Below are positions 23,201 through 31,781 of a stretch of 64,000 nucleotides of DNA, one piece after another. Below the pieces are notes generated by a model, which was not told the DNA's origin, did not search any database, and was given only the letters and a program-made list of their open reading frames with translations. The translations under genes and the position numbers were made by a program. Positions within the stretch are counted from its first letter, which is position 1. Every line of letters begins with the position of its first letter. Location of the stretch: positions 124,001 through 188,000 of the forward strand of contig NZ_CP082273.1 of NCBI RefSeq assembly GCF_019880385.1, in the 5' to 3' direction. This DNA comes from Nocardioides coralli. Its GTDB lineage: Bacteria > Actinomycetota > Actinomycetes > Propionibacteriales > Nocardioidaceae.

Positions 23201-24454
23201 TCAGTCCCCCTCGGCCTCGTCGTCGTTCGCCAGCGGCTCGGTCCGCCACAGGTCGGGGTGGGACGCCACCCACGCCTCCGCGTCCTGCCGCCCCACCGCG
23301 GCGGCCGCCTCGAAGAAGTCCGGGTCGAAGAGCAGGTAGGACAGCAGCTCGCCCTGGAGCGGGCTGTCGCTGCCCAGCAGCCGGTGCACCAGGTGCAGGT
23401 CCGGGTCGCCGAGCGTGCGGCGCAGCGAGCGGTGGTTGGACCGGAAGACCTCCATCGCGATGTCGGCGAGCACCTCGCTCCGGCTGGGTGAGACGGCGAC
23501 GTACGGGATGACCCGGAGCGGCTCGCGACCGGAGCCGCTGCGGTGCTGGTCGAGGTGCCTGGCGAGCACCGAGTCGCCCGCCCACTGGTTGACCTCGCCG
23601 AGCCGGCGCAGGTCGTGGCGCAGCGGGTCGTCCATGACGGCGCCGAGCAGGGTGGCGGCCCCGTCGGCGAGGTCGACCTCGACCCGGTCGCGCTCCGGGT
23701 CGTCGAGCGGTGGGTGGAGGCTGCCCGTGCCGATCGCCACCAGGCGGGCACCGCCGAGCTCGACCGCAGGGGCGAGCGGGACCCGCCTGCGGGTCGCGCC
23801 GTCGACGTACCAGCCGGCCGCCTCGGGCGGCTCGCTCACCCGCACCGAGGGGAACAGGGCGGGGATCGCGGCAGAGGCCATGAGGTGCTCGACGTCGAGC
23901 CGGGTGTCGACGTAGCGGCGGTGGTGCCCCGCGGCCGGCCGGGGCAACGGCGCGGCGTCTGGCGAGCGCTCGGCGAAGACGGTGACGCGACCACTGCGGA
24001 CCGAGGTGCTGACGACTGCCGAGACGTCGACCCTGGCCTCGGCGACGTTGCGGTGCAGCTGGTCCCAGTCGATGGCCTCACCCAGGGTGCGCCCGAGTGG
24101 TCCGGTCCCGAACAGACCGCGCAGGCGGAACCGGGAGACGCCCAGGGTCTCGGAGGCGTAGCGCAGTGCCACGACCGGCACCTGCCGCCACAACGGCTGC
24201 ATCACGGCGTCCTTGGTGGCCTGGCCGAGCACGTCGAGCAGGCGCGCCGCCTGCTCCTCGGCGTCGAGGTGGGCGGTGGCGGTGAGGGCGCCGGTGAGCA
24301 GCGCGCCCGCACTCGTCCCGACGAGCAGGGTCGGGCGCTGGTCGGCTGCCGCTAGCTCGGGCAGCAGCACCTGCAGCGCGCCCACCTGGTAGGCCGACCG
24401 CGCTCCGCCCGCGTCGAGGGCGAGGGCCACGGGCCCTGGTGCCGACGCGGTCAC
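23201..24454 (-). CDS. Patatin-like phospholipase family protein
   Basis: A 417-residue patatin-fold acyl hydrolase. The oxyanion loop is LDAGGARSAYQVG (about residues 12-24), the nucleophile Ser is in LVGTSAGALLTGAL (about 46), and the catalytic Asp is in WYVDGATRRRVPLA (about 215). The C-terminal 170 residues (SEVLADIAMEVFRSNHRSLR, later LLSYLLFDPDFFEAAAAVG) form a helical tail seen in bacterial patatins. It should hydrolyse lipid esters in the cytosol or at the membrane. The GTG start overlaps the CHAD gene stop (GTGTGA), so it is translated last in the egtB-egtD-CHAD-patatin run. Confidence 0.85.
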   Translation of the reverse strand: MTASAPGPVALALDAGGARSAYQVGALQVLLPELAAADQRPTLLVGTSAGALLTGALTATAHLDAEEQAARLLDVLGQATKDAVMQPLWRQVPVVALRYASETLGVSRFRLRGLFGTGPLGRTLGEAIDWDQLHRNVAEARVDVSAVVSTSVRSGRVTVFAERSPDAAPLPRPAAGHHRRYVDTRLDVEHLMASAAIPALFPSVRVSEPPEAAGWYVDGATRRRVPLAPAVELGGARLVAIGTGSLHPPLDDPERDRVEVDLADGAATLLGAVMDDPLRHDLRRLGEVNQWAGDSVLARHLDQHRSGSGREPLRVIPYVAVSPSRSEVLADIAMEVFRSNHRSLRRTLGDPDLHLVHRLLGSDSPLQGELLSYLLFDPDFFEAAAAVGRQDAEAWVASHPDLWRTEPLANDDEAEGD

Positions 24455-25389
24455 ACCAACCGCTCCGCGGCCAGCTCGACGTGGCTGAGGAGCTCCTCGA
24501 CCTCGGCGTCGACGCGCCGGGCCCGGCGCGTCTCCTCGGCGTGGAGCACCCCGTAGGTGAAGGCGTTCTCCCCCTCCTCGGCGGCGGCGCGGGCCAGCGT
24601 CAGCAGCTCGGTCCGGGCGACGACCGAGTCCTGCCGGGTGCCGAGGCGCGAGGTCATCCGCGTGGCGGCCCCCACGAGACGGCTCGCCTCGGAGCCCCAT
24701 GCCGGTTCCAGTGCCTCCGCGGCGTAACGCAGCCGCTTCGTCGCTCGCCGGGCCGCATGGATGCCGGCGTCGTGCTCGACCGGGTCATCGGTGGAGCTCG
24801 CCCGGTCGACCCGGCGCCGCACCCGCTGCAGCTCCTTCGCCAGGCGCGCCGGGAGGACGTCGCGGGCGTCGCGGGTCGCCACCTCGGTCCACGGAGGTGC
24901 GTCCGCGAGCTGGTCGAGGCCGATCCGGAGGGAGCGGTACCGCGGGGAATCGAGCACCTCGCGCACCCGCGCGTGCGCATCCTCGTGGCGCTCGGCGAAG
25001 TGGCGGTCGATCCGGCGCCGGACCGGGCCCAGGACCAGCTCCTCGGGCTCCTCGTCCACCAGGCCCCGGAGCCGGTCGTGCACGACGTCGAGGTCGCGGG
25101 CCTCGCCGAGGCCGCGTGCCAGCCAGCGGAGCTCCCCGCGCAGCGGCTCGGTCACCGAACGGTCGACGAGCGGCCGGTACGTCGCCAGCACCCCGCGCAG
25201 CCGCCGGCAGGCGACCCGCATCTCGTGCAGGCCCTCCGGGGACCCGCGCCGCACCTCGCCGTCGCGGCGGCCGAGCTCGGCCACCTGCTCGATGATGCGC
25301 ACGTGGACGACGCGGCTGGCCGCGCGGTCGCGCCGCGGTGGCCGGACGCGCGCCGGCGCGACGGCCGTCTCGATCTCGCCGGCCATCAC
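24451..25389 (-). CDS. CHAD domain protein
   Basis: A 312-residue all-helical CHAD protein. The conserved His and basic residues that define the family are in GLHEMRVACRRLRGVLATYR (about 55-72) and GIHAARRATKRLRYAAEALE (about 210-229), in a roughly twofold repeat. CHAD domains bind inorganic polyphosphate through these basic faces. No CYTH (triphosphate tunnel) domain is attached, unlike many relatives. It sits 43 bases after egtD and overlaps the patatin gene by four bases. A role in polyphosphate granules is the family inference. Confidence 0.85.
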   Translation of the reverse strand: MMAGEIETAVAPARVRPPRRDRAASRVVHVRIIEQVAELGRRDGEVRRGSPEGLHEMRVACRRLRGVLATYRPLVDRSVTEPLRGELRWLARGLGEARDLDVVHDRLRGLVDEEPEELVLGPVRRRIDRHFAERHEDAHARVREVLDSPRYRSLRIGLDQLADAPPWTEVATRDARDVLPARLAKELQRVRRRVDRASSTDDPVEHDAGIHAARRATKRLRYAAEALEPAWGSEASRLVGAATRMTSRLGTRQDSVVARTELLTLARAAAEEGENAFTYGVLHAEETRRARRVDAEVEELLSHVELAAERLV

Positions 25390-25432
25390 GGCGGTCCAGG
25401 GCGTCGAGGTGCCATCACGCCAGCGGCCCGCG

Positions 25433-26410
25433 TCAGCGCCGGCGGGCCAGCGTCAGGGCGAAGTCGCCGTCGGGGTCGGTCCAGGTCCGGGTCACCTCCA
25501 GGCCGGCCTCGGCGAGCTCTTCGGCGATCCGGCCCGGCCGGAACTTGGTGGAGATCTCGACCTGGATCTCCTCGCCGCCGGCGACGTCCACGACCAGGTC
25601 GGCACCGGGGACGGTCACGCGCTGCGGCACCTCGGCACGCAGCCGCAGGTCCATGCGCTCTTCGTGGGGGTCCCAGAAGGCGACGTAGCGGTAGCAGTCG
25701 GGGTCGAAGTCGGCGTCGAGCTCGCGGTTGAGCACGGTCAGGCAGTTGCCGACGAAGGCGGCCGTCACCCCGTCGGGGTCGTCGTAGGCGGCCACCATCC
25801 GGTCGACGCTCTTGACCAGGTCGGTGCCGAGGAGCACCCACTCCCCGGGCTCGAGGGTGTCGGCCAGCGCGCCGAGGAAGGCAGCGCGCTCCTCGACGTA
25901 GAGGTTGCCGATGGTGCCGCCGAGGAAGGCCACCAGCCGGCGGTCACCACCGGGCAGATGGCGCAGGTGGAGCGTGAAGTCGCCGACGACCGCCTCGACC
26001 GCGAGCTCGGGGTAGCGGGCGGTGAGCGACGCGGCCGCCTCGCGCAGCGTCCCCTCCGAGACGTCGACCGGCACGAACCGGCGCAGCCGGCCGGTGGCGT
26101 CGAGGGCGTCGAGCAGCAGCCGGGTCTTCTCGCTGGTACCGCTGCCGAGCTCGACGAGGGTGGTGGCGTCGCACGCGGCCGCGATGTCGTCGGCGTACCG
26201 CTCGAGGATCGTGTGCTCGGCCCGGAACGGGTAGTAGACCGGCAGCCGGGTGATCTGGTCGAACAGCGCCGAGCCGCGGTCGTCGTACAGCCACTTGGGC
26301 GGCAGCCGGAGCGGGCGGCTGCCGAGGCCGCGGCGTACGTCGTCGACCAGCGAGCCGGAGGCCCAGTCGGGGTCGAGGAGGACGTTGACCGTGGGCTCGG
26401 GTGCGTTCAC
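25433..26410 (-). CDS. egtD: Histidine N-alpha-methyltransferase EgtD
   Basis: EgtD trimethylates histidine to hercynine with SAM in ergothioneine synthesis. The 325-residue protein has the family signatures: LPPKWLYDDRGSALFDQITR, LPVYYPFRAEHTILERYADD, SAM loop VELGSGTSEKTRLLLDAL, FLGGTIGNLYVEER and AFWDPHEERMDLRLRA. GTG 26410 overlaps the egtB stop by four bases (GTGA), so the two are coupled. The other usual cluster members (egtA, egtC, egtE) are not in this window. Confidence 0.95.
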   Translation of the reverse strand: MNAPEPTVNVLLDPDWASGSLVDDVRRGLGSRPLRLPPKWLYDDRGSALFDQITRLPVYYPFRAEHTILERYADDIAAACDATTLVELGSGTSEKTRLLLDALDATGRLRRFVPVDVSEGTLREAAASLTARYPELAVEAVVGDFTLHLRHLPGGDRRLVAFLGGTIGNLYVEERAAFLGALADTLEPGEWVLLGTDLVKSVDRMVAAYDDPDGVTAAFVGNCLTVLNRELDADFDPDCYRYVAFWDPHEERMDLRLRAEVPQRVTVPGADLVVDVAGGEEIQVEISTKFRPGRIAEELAEAGLEVTRTWTDPDGDFALTLARRR

Positions 26411-27768
26411 GTGACCGATCCTGCCGGAGCGCCGCCGTCGGCCAGCCGGAGCCCCGTCAGCGCCCACCGCGAGCGGTGGGGGAAGAAGTTGCGGTAGGTG
26501 GCGCGGGCGTGGCCGGGTGGGGTCAGCGCGCAGCCGCCGCGGAGCACCTGCTGGTTGGACATGAACTTGCCGTTGTACTCCCCGATCGCACCGGTCGGCG
26601 GCGTGAAGCCGGGGTAGGGGTGGTAGGCCGACTGGGTCCACTCCCAGCAGTCGCCGTAGACCTGCCGCAGCCGTGCGCCGGTGGGCGCCGGACCGGCCGG
26701 ACGCGGGTGGAAGGTCTCGCGGTCGGCGAGGTTGCCGGCGACCGACTGCTCCTGGCCGTCCGCGACCACCGCGTGCTCCCACTCCGCCTCCGTCGGCAGC
26801 CGCTTCCCGGCCCAGGTGGCGAAGGCGTCGGCCTCGTAGAAGCTGATGTGACTGACCGGCAGGCCGGGGTCGACCGGCCAGGTCCCGTGGAGGGTGTGCT
26901 CGAGCCACACCCCGTCGTGGGAGGACCAGTAGAACGGTGCTGCCCACTCCTCCGCGCGGGCGAGGTTCCACCCGTCGGAGAGCCACAGCTCCGCGCGGTC
27001 GTAGCCACCGTCGGCCATGAAGTCGAGCCACTCGCCGTTGGTGACCAGGCGGTCGGCGAGCCGGTAGGGCTCCAGCCACTGCTGGTGGCGGGGGAGCTCG
27101 TTGTCGAAGCCGAAGCCGCCGCCACGGTGGCCGATCTCGACCAGTCCGCCGTCGACGTCGACCCACCCGAGCTCGTCGGGCTCGCTGCGGTCCAGCGGCG
27201 AGCCGGCGTACACGGGCTGGAGGGGGTTGCGGGACAGCACGTGCTTGATGTCCATGAGCAGCAGCTCCTGGTGCTGCTGCTCATGGTGGAACCCCAGCTC
27301 GATGGTCGGGGTCAGCTGGTCGAGGGCGCCGCCGTCGAGCGTGGTCACGAGGTCACGCACCCGGTCGTCGACGTTGCTGCGGTAGACGCCGACGTCGTGG
27401 GCGCCCGGTCGGGAGATCAGGCCGCGGTCGGGTCGGCTGTAGCGCGGGCCGACGGCCTCGTAGTAGCTGTTGAAGAGGAACCAGTACTGGTCCTGGAACG
27501 GCGCGAAGCCCTGCTCGTGCTCGGCCAGCACGAAGGTCTCGAAGAACCAGGTGACGTGAGCGCGGTGCCACTTGGTCGGCGAGACGTCGGGCATCGACTG
27601 CACCGTCTGGTCCTCGGGTGACAGCGGGGCGGCCAGGCTCTCGGTGTGGCTGCGCACCTCGTCGAAGCGGCGCACCAGCCCGTCCGCGTCCCACGCGGTG
27701 GTGACCGGGACGGACGGCGCGTGGCCAGCCTCGTCGAGGTGCTGCTCCGGCCGGGTGGCAGTGCTCAT
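26407..27768 (-). CDS. egtB: Hercynine oxygenase EgtB
   Basis: EgtB is a non-haem iron enzyme that joins hercynine to a thiol donor (gamma-glutamylcysteine or cysteine) as a sulfoxide. The 453-residue protein has an N-terminal DinB-like domain with the iron His in SPTKWHRAHVTWFFE and the pair in ELGFHHEQQHQELLLMDI (about residues 155-170). The C-terminal formylglycine-generating-enzyme-like domain has LPTEAEWEHAV, VYGDCWEWTQSAYHPYPGF and QQVLRGGCALTPPGHARATY. ATG 27768 is preceded by GGAGGAG. Which thiol it uses cannot be read reliably from the sequence alone. It is first in the egtB-egtD-CHAD-patatin run. Confidence 0.95.
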   Translation of the reverse strand: MSTATRPEQHLDEAGHAPSVPVTTAWDADGLVRRFDEVRSHTESLAAPLSPEDQTVQSMPDVSPTKWHRAHVTWFFETFVLAEHEQGFAPFQDQYWFLFNSYYEAVGPRYSRPDRGLISRPGAHDVGVYRSNVDDRVRDLVTTLDGGALDQLTPTIELGFHHEQQHQELLLMDIKHVLSRNPLQPVYAGSPLDRSEPDELGWVDVDGGLVEIGHRGGGFGFDNELPRHQQWLEPYRLADRLVTNGEWLDFMADGGYDRAELWLSDGWNLARAEEWAAPFYWSSHDGVWLEHTLHGTWPVDPGLPVSHISFYEADAFATWAGKRLPTEAEWEHAVVADGQEQSVAGNLADRETFHPRPAGPAPTGARLRQVYGDCWEWTQSAYHPYPGFTPPTGAIGEYNGKFMSNQQVLRGGCALTPPGHARATYRNFFPHRSRWALTGLRLADGGAPAGSVT

Positions 27769-27893
27769 CACGGCTCCTCCGCTCAGGTCCGACGCCTCCA
27801 CCCTTGCGCAGGTCGCCAAACGCTGTCGACCACCAGCCGGGTGAACAACCGGCGACCCGGGAAGCAGGGGACGGCGCTCGGCGTTGCGCCTGC

Positions 27894-28424
27894 GTGGAGA
27901 TCAGGACCGAACGCCTCCTCCTGCGCCCGTGGCGGGTCGCGGACGCCACGGACGCGCTGCGCGTCTACGGGGACGGCGACGTGGCGCGCTGGTTGGCGCC
28001 CGCGATGCAGCGGGTCACCGACCTCGCGCAGATGGAGGAGCTGCTCGCCGGCTGGGCTGCCGACGCCGGCGAGCTGGACCCGCCGGCGGGGCGCTGGGCG
28101 GTCGAGCGGCAGTCCGACGGCCGCGTCGTCGGGGGGATGGCGCTGATGGTCATCCCGCCGTGGGAGCAGGACCTCGAGTTCGCGTGGCAGCTCGCCGCCG
28201 ACGCGCGCGGTCAGGGGTACGCCGTGGAAGCGGCCCGCGCCCTGGCGCACTGGGCGTTCAGGGTGCCCGGCACCGTCGAGGTCTTCGCCGTCGTCCACGC
28301 CACCAACGACCGGGGGGCCGCGATGGCGCGGCGGCTCGGGATGGAGTGGGTCGGCGAGACCGACAAGTACTACGAGCGCACGCTGCAGGTCTACCGACTC
28401 CGCCAGGCCGACCTGGTCGAGTGA
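27894..28424 (+). CDS. GNAT acetyltransferase, RimJ/RimL-like
   Basis: A 176-residue GNAT protein that starts VEIRTERLLLRPWRVADATD, a hallmark of the RimJ/L branch. The acetyl-CoA loop is in WQLAADARGQGYAVEAARAL (R/Q-x-x-G-x-A), and the C-terminal HATNDRGAAMARRLGMEWVG carries the usual N-x-x-S/A-x-x-x-x-x-K/R-x-G-F/M pattern. The acceptor is unknown. It is divergent from egtB and is followed within two bases by the DUF1905 gene, so they form a pair. Confidence 0.82.
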   Translation: MEIRTERLLLRPWRVADATDALRVYGDGDVARWLAPAMQRVTDLAQMEELLAGWAADAGELDPPAGRWAVERQSDGRVVGGMALMVIPPWEQDLEFAWQLAADARGQGYAVEAARALAHWAFRVPGTVEVFAVVHATNDRGAAMARRLGMEWVGETDKYYERTLQVYRLRQADLVE

Positions 28425-28425
28425 C

Positions 28426-28881
28426 GTGGGCCCGGTGATCGGCTTCGACGGCCTGGTCGAGCCCCTCGAGTGGGGGCGCAGCACCTACACCGTGCTGCGG
28501 GTGCCACCCGAGCTCGTGTCCGCGGCCCGGGACCGCGGGACCCGCCGCGTCGCGGGGACGATCGAGGGCGGTCGGGTCAACCTCGCGCTGACCACCGCAC
28601 CGGTGATCGACGACCACTTCGTCTGGTTCGGACGGACGTTGCAGCGACGGCTGGGTGTCGCGGTCGGCGAGCCCGTGCGGGCCGAGCTGGGACCGGTCGA
28701 CCCCGACGTCGTCGAGCTGCCGGACGACGTCGCCTCCGCGCTGGCGGAGGCGGGGTGCCGACCTGCCTGGGACGACCTGCCGGCCGGTCGGCGGCGGTCG
28801 CTGCTCTACCGGGTCGAGAGCGCAGGGACGGAGCGGACGCGCCGCTCGCGCATCGCGGAGCTGGTCGTCGAGGTGGGGTGA
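28426..28881 (+). CDS. DUF1905/YdeI-like protein
   Basis: A 151-residue protein. Residues about 1-95 form a DUF1905 beta-barrel unit (FDGLVEPLEWGRSTYTVLRV, VAGTIEGGRVNLAL, DDHFVWFGRTLQRRLGV). The remainder is the short helical YdeI/OmpD-associated tail with the W-x-x-L-PxGRR motif (PAWDDLPAGRRRSLLYRVES), which usually precedes a K/R-rich end. Such proteins are linked to stress or bacteriocin protection in other bacteria, but the mechanism is unknown. Start GTG 28426; GTG 28435 is also possible. Confidence 0.72.
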   Translation: MGPVIGFDGLVEPLEWGRSTYTVLRVPPELVSAARDRGTRRVAGTIEGGRVNLALTTAPVIDDHFVWFGRTLQRRLGVAVGEPVRAELGPVDPDVVELPDDVASALAEAGCRPAWDDLPAGRRRSLLYRVESAGTERTRRSRIAELVVEVG

Positions 28882-28882
28882 C

Positions 28883-28919
28883 GCGACGACCGGCAGGCGG
28901 GGGACCTGCCGGTCGTCGC
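28883..28919. terminator. Bidirectional terminator between DUF1905 and TauE genes
   Basis: Perfect 15-base arms GCGACGACCGGCAGG and CCTGCCGGTCGTCGC around a 7-base loop. A second small hairpin (GACCGGG with CCCGGTC, 28924-28951) follows. It lies between two convergent genes. Confidence 0.85.
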
Positions 28920-28954
28920 GGGGGACCGGGATGGGGGGGTGTACCCCGGTCGGC

Positions 28955-29851
28955 TCAGGCGGCGGCGTAGGCCTCCTCGAGGCGCTGGATCTCGCGCGAC
29001 CTGCGTTCCTGGGCGACGGCCCACGCGATGCCCGAGATCCACAGCACCGCGACCACGGCGGCGGTGACGGCGACCGTGGTCCCGCCGGCGCCCAGGGCCT
29101 CCGCGATGGTCCGGGTGTTGGTGAGGATGATCAGGCCACCGGCGGCGACACCGAGGACACGTGCGGGCAGGTGCTTGGCCAGCCACGCCGCGATCGGGGC
29201 GGCGATCACGCCACCGGCGAGCAGCGCGAGGGCGATGTCCCAGGGGATGCCGGCCGTGCTGAGGGCGAAGAGGAAGCCCAGCGAGCCGCCGACCGCGACC
29301 ACGAACTCCGAGGTGTCGATCGATCCGACCACCTTGCGGGGCTCGAGCCGCCCCGACGACAGCAGCGTCGTGGTGCCGACCGGGCCCCAGCCGCCGCCAC
29401 CGATGGAGTCGAGGGTGCCGCCGACCAGGCCCATCGGCACCAGGAACCGGACACCGGGGCGGGCCTTGAAGGTGGGGCGGCGGCCGCCCAGCACCAGGAA
29501 GCGGTAGATGACGTAGGCACCGAGGCCCAGCAGCAGACCCGCGACCCAGGGCTTGGCGACGTCGCCGGGGATGCTCGCCAGGAACGTGGCGCCGGCGAAG
29601 GCGCCGACGAAGCCCGGGACGGCGAGGATCGAGACCGTCTTCCAGTCGACGTTGCCGAGCTTGTGGTGGGAGAAGCCGGACACCATCGAGGTGCCGATCT
29701 CGGAGAAGTGGACGGCGGCGGATGCGGCCGCGGGAGCGATGCCGGTGGCCAGCAGCAGGGTGGAGGAGGTGACGCCGTACGCCATGCCCAGGGAGCCGTC
29801 GACGAGCTGGGCCAGCAGGCCCACCACGCCGAGGACGATCAGCTTGCGCAT
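28955..29851 (-). CDS. TauE/SafE-family sulfite exporter-like membrane protein
   Basis: A 298-residue membrane protein with about eight hydrophobic segments. The family repeat shows as LAQLVDGSLGMAYGVTSSTL near the start and LVGGTLDSIGGGGWGPVGTT in the middle. TauE/SafE (DUF81) proteins export sulfite, sulfonates or other organosulfur anions. ATG 29851 was chosen because it directly precedes the first membrane helix. The upstream 60 bases are unusually AT-rich for this genome and contain spaced ACTC repeats, a likely control region. No sulfur enzyme is adjacent. Confidence 0.85.
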   Translation of the reverse strand: MRKLIVLGVVGLLAQLVDGSLGMAYGVTSSTLLLATGIAPAAASAAVHFSEIGTSMVSGFSHHKLGNVDWKTVSILAVPGFVGAFAGATFLASIPGDVAKPWVAGLLLGLGAYVIYRFLVLGGRRPTFKARPGVRFLVPMGLVGGTLDSIGGGGWGPVGTTTLLSSGRLEPRKVVGSIDTSEFVVAVGGSLGFLFALSTAGIPWDIALALLAGGVIAAPIAAWLAKHLPARVLGVAAGGLIILTNTRTIAEALGAGGTTVAVTAAVVAVLWISGIAWAVAQERRSREIQRLEEAYAAA

Positions 29852-29854
29852 GTT

Positions 29855-29905
29855 GGTCTTCTTTCTCGATCTATTCAACAAACTCGACTCAAACAGTAGA
29901 GATAA
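29855..29905 (-). promoter_or_regulatory. AT-rich control region of the TauE-like gene
   Basis: About 50 bases far richer in A and T than the surroundings, with ACAAACTC and ACTCAAAC close together (29878-29894). It covers the expected promoter of the minus-strand TauE gene. No exact -35/-10 pair or known operator was identified. Confidence 0.4.
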
Positions 29906-29971
29906 TGCAGATCGGGCGCAGGCGCGTCAACTCGGCGGACCCGTGGCGGCGTGTCGGGCAGGATGAGGCCC

Positions 29972-30535
29972 ATGTCAGGTCTGTCGAAGTGGCTGGAGTC
30001 GCTCAGCACGCTGCAGGTGCTGCTCCTGGTGCTGGCACTGATCGTCGGTACGTCGGTCGCCGCGGCGATCCTCGGCGCCGTCCTGGTCCGGATGGGGATG
30101 CGGCGGCCAGCAACGGTCGAACGCGCCTCCCGGCTCGCCGAGCGGCTGCTCGACACCATCAAGCGGCCGCTGACGATCGTGGTGCTCGACGAGGTGGCAG
30201 CGGTGATCCAGACCGGCCACTACACCCGCAACATCTCCGACGCGCTCAAGGAGAACCACGACGAGCTCAAGGCCCTCGTGGCGGAGAAGGTGCGGCAGGA
30301 CCCGAACGTGCGCCTGATCGGTCGGCTGCCGGGCTACGACACGCTGATCGGCGAGGTCACCGAGACCACGCTGCGGGTGCTCATCGAGATGCTCGACGAC
30401 CCTCGCACCGACGAGCTGATCAGCGACCTGCTCCGCAACAACATCGTGCAGATCAAGCAGGCGGTGCGGAACCTGGCCCACGAGGACGTCGTCCCGCACG
30501 CACCGCCCGACCCGATCCCGCCGCGACTACGGTGA
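29972..30535 (+). CDS. Membrane-anchored protein of unknown function
   Basis: A 187-residue protein with one membrane segment (about residues 13-38, [20 protein letters not shown]) followed by a soluble helical domain ([60 protein letters not shown]). No catalytic motif or family is evident. ATG 29972 has GATGAGG at ribosome-site distance; CAGGAT seven bases upstream could instead be a -10 box. It is followed four bases later by the lactate dehydrogenase gene, so they may be co-transcribed. Confidence 0.6.
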   Translation: MSGLSKWLESLSTLQVLLLVLALIVGTSVAAAILGAVLVRMGMRRPATVERASRLAERLLDTIKRPLTIVVLDEVAAVIQTGHYTRNISDALKENHDELKALVAEKVRQDPNVRLIGRLPGYDTLIGEVTETTLRVLIEMLDDPRTDELISDLLRNNIVQIKQAVRNLAHEDVVPHAPPDPIPPRLR

Positions 30536-30539
30536 CCGG

Positions 30540-31769
30540 GTGAAGCGACAGCTGCCGAAGCGCCACGACCTCGCGCCGCTCCTGCGGTTCAAGGAGCCGA
30601 CCTGGTCGGCGAAGGAGCGGCGCCTCGCCAGGGCGCTGACGGTCGAGGACCTGCGACGGATCGCGCGGCGGCGTACGCCGAAGGCCGCCTTCGACTACAC
30701 CGACGGGGCGGCCGACGGCGAGGTGTCGCTGGCGCGGGCCCGCGAGGCGTTCGCCGACGTCGAGTTCCGGCCGGCGATCCTGCGCGACGTCTCGGAGGTC
30801 GACACCTCCCGCGAGGTGCTGGGGGAGCGGGTGGCGCTGCCGTTCGGGATCGCGCCGACCGGCTTCACCCGGATGATGCAGGCCGAGGGCGAGATCGCCG
30901 GTGCCACGGCCGCAGCCGCGGCCGGGATCCCGTTCGCGTTGTCGACCATGGGCACCACATCCATCGAGGACGTGGCTGCCGCGGCGCCCGAGGGCCGCCA
31001 CTGGTTCCAGCTCTACATGTGGAAGGACCGCGACCGCTCGATGGCGCTGGTCGACCGGGCCGCCGCGGCGGGCTTCGACACCCTGCTGGTGACCGTCGAC
31101 GTGCCGGTCGCCGGTGCCCGGCTCCGCGACGTCCGCAACGGGATGACGATCCCGCCGACCCTGACGCCGCGCACCGTCGCCAACGCGATCCCCCGACCGG
31201 CGTGGTGGTTCAACTTCCTCACCACCGAGCCCCTGGCCTTCGCCTCGCTGGACTCGTGGTCGGGCACCGTCGCGGAGCTGCTGGACACGATGTTCGACCC
31301 GACCGTCACCTACGACGACCTGGCCTGGATCAAGGAGCAGTGGCCCGGCAAGGTCGTCGTGAAGGGCGTGCAGACCGTCGACGACGCCTGCCGCTGCGCC
31401 GACGTGGGTGTCGACGCGCTGCTGCTCTCCAACCACGGCGGCCGCCAGCTCGACCGGGCGCCGGTGCCGTTCCACCTGCTGCCCGACGTGGTCGCGGCGG
31501 TCGGCGACCGGGTCGAGGTCCACCTCGACACCGGCATCATGTCCGGCCAGGACATCGTGGCCGCGGTCGCCCACGGCGCCCACTTCACGCTGATCGGCCG
31601 GGCCTACCTCTACGGGCTCATGGCCGGCGGCCGCGAAGGCGTCGACCGGGTCATCGACATCCTGGCCGGTCAGGTCGAGCGGACCATGAAGCTGCTCGGC
31701 GTCCGGACCCTCGACGAGCTGAACCCCGAGCACGTGGTGCAGCTGCGCCGGCTGGAGCCGCGGGCCTGA
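30540..31769 (+). CDS. lldD: FMN-dependent L-lactate dehydrogenase, LldD2-like
   Basis: A 409-residue FMN 2-hydroxyacid dehydrogenase that oxidises L-lactate or a similar 2-hydroxyacid to the 2-oxoacid at the membrane. It shows [20 protein letters not shown] at the FMN end, [32 protein letters not shown] and the active-site [14 protein letters not shown] (catalytic His and substrate Arg), then [15 protein letters not shown] and [14 protein letters not shown]. The N-terminal extension [18 protein letters not shown] is that of mycobacterial LldD2. The gene heads a same-strand set with lhgO (12 bases later) and an MFS transporter. Confidence 0.9.
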   Translation: MKRQLPKRHDLAPLLRFKEPTWSAKERRLARALTVEDLRRIARRRTPKAAFDYTDGAADGEVSLARAREAFADVEFRPAILRDVSEVDTSREVLGERVALPFGIAPTGFTRMMQAEGEIAGATAAAAAGIPFALSTMGTTSIEDVAAAAPEGRHWFQLYMWKDRDRSMALVDRAAAAGFDTLLVTVDVPVAGARLRDVRNGMTIPPTLTPRTVANAIPRPAWWFNFLTTEPLAFASLDSWSGTVAELLDTMFDPTVTYDDLAWIKEQWPGKVVVKGVQTVDDACRCADVGVDALLLSNHGGRQLDRAPVPFHLLPDVVAAVGDRVEVHLDTGIMSGQDIVAAVAHGAHFTLIGRAYLYGLMAGGREGVDRVIDILAGQVERTMKLLGVRTLDELNPEHVVQLRRLEPRA

Positions 31770-31781
31770 CATGCTCCCCGG

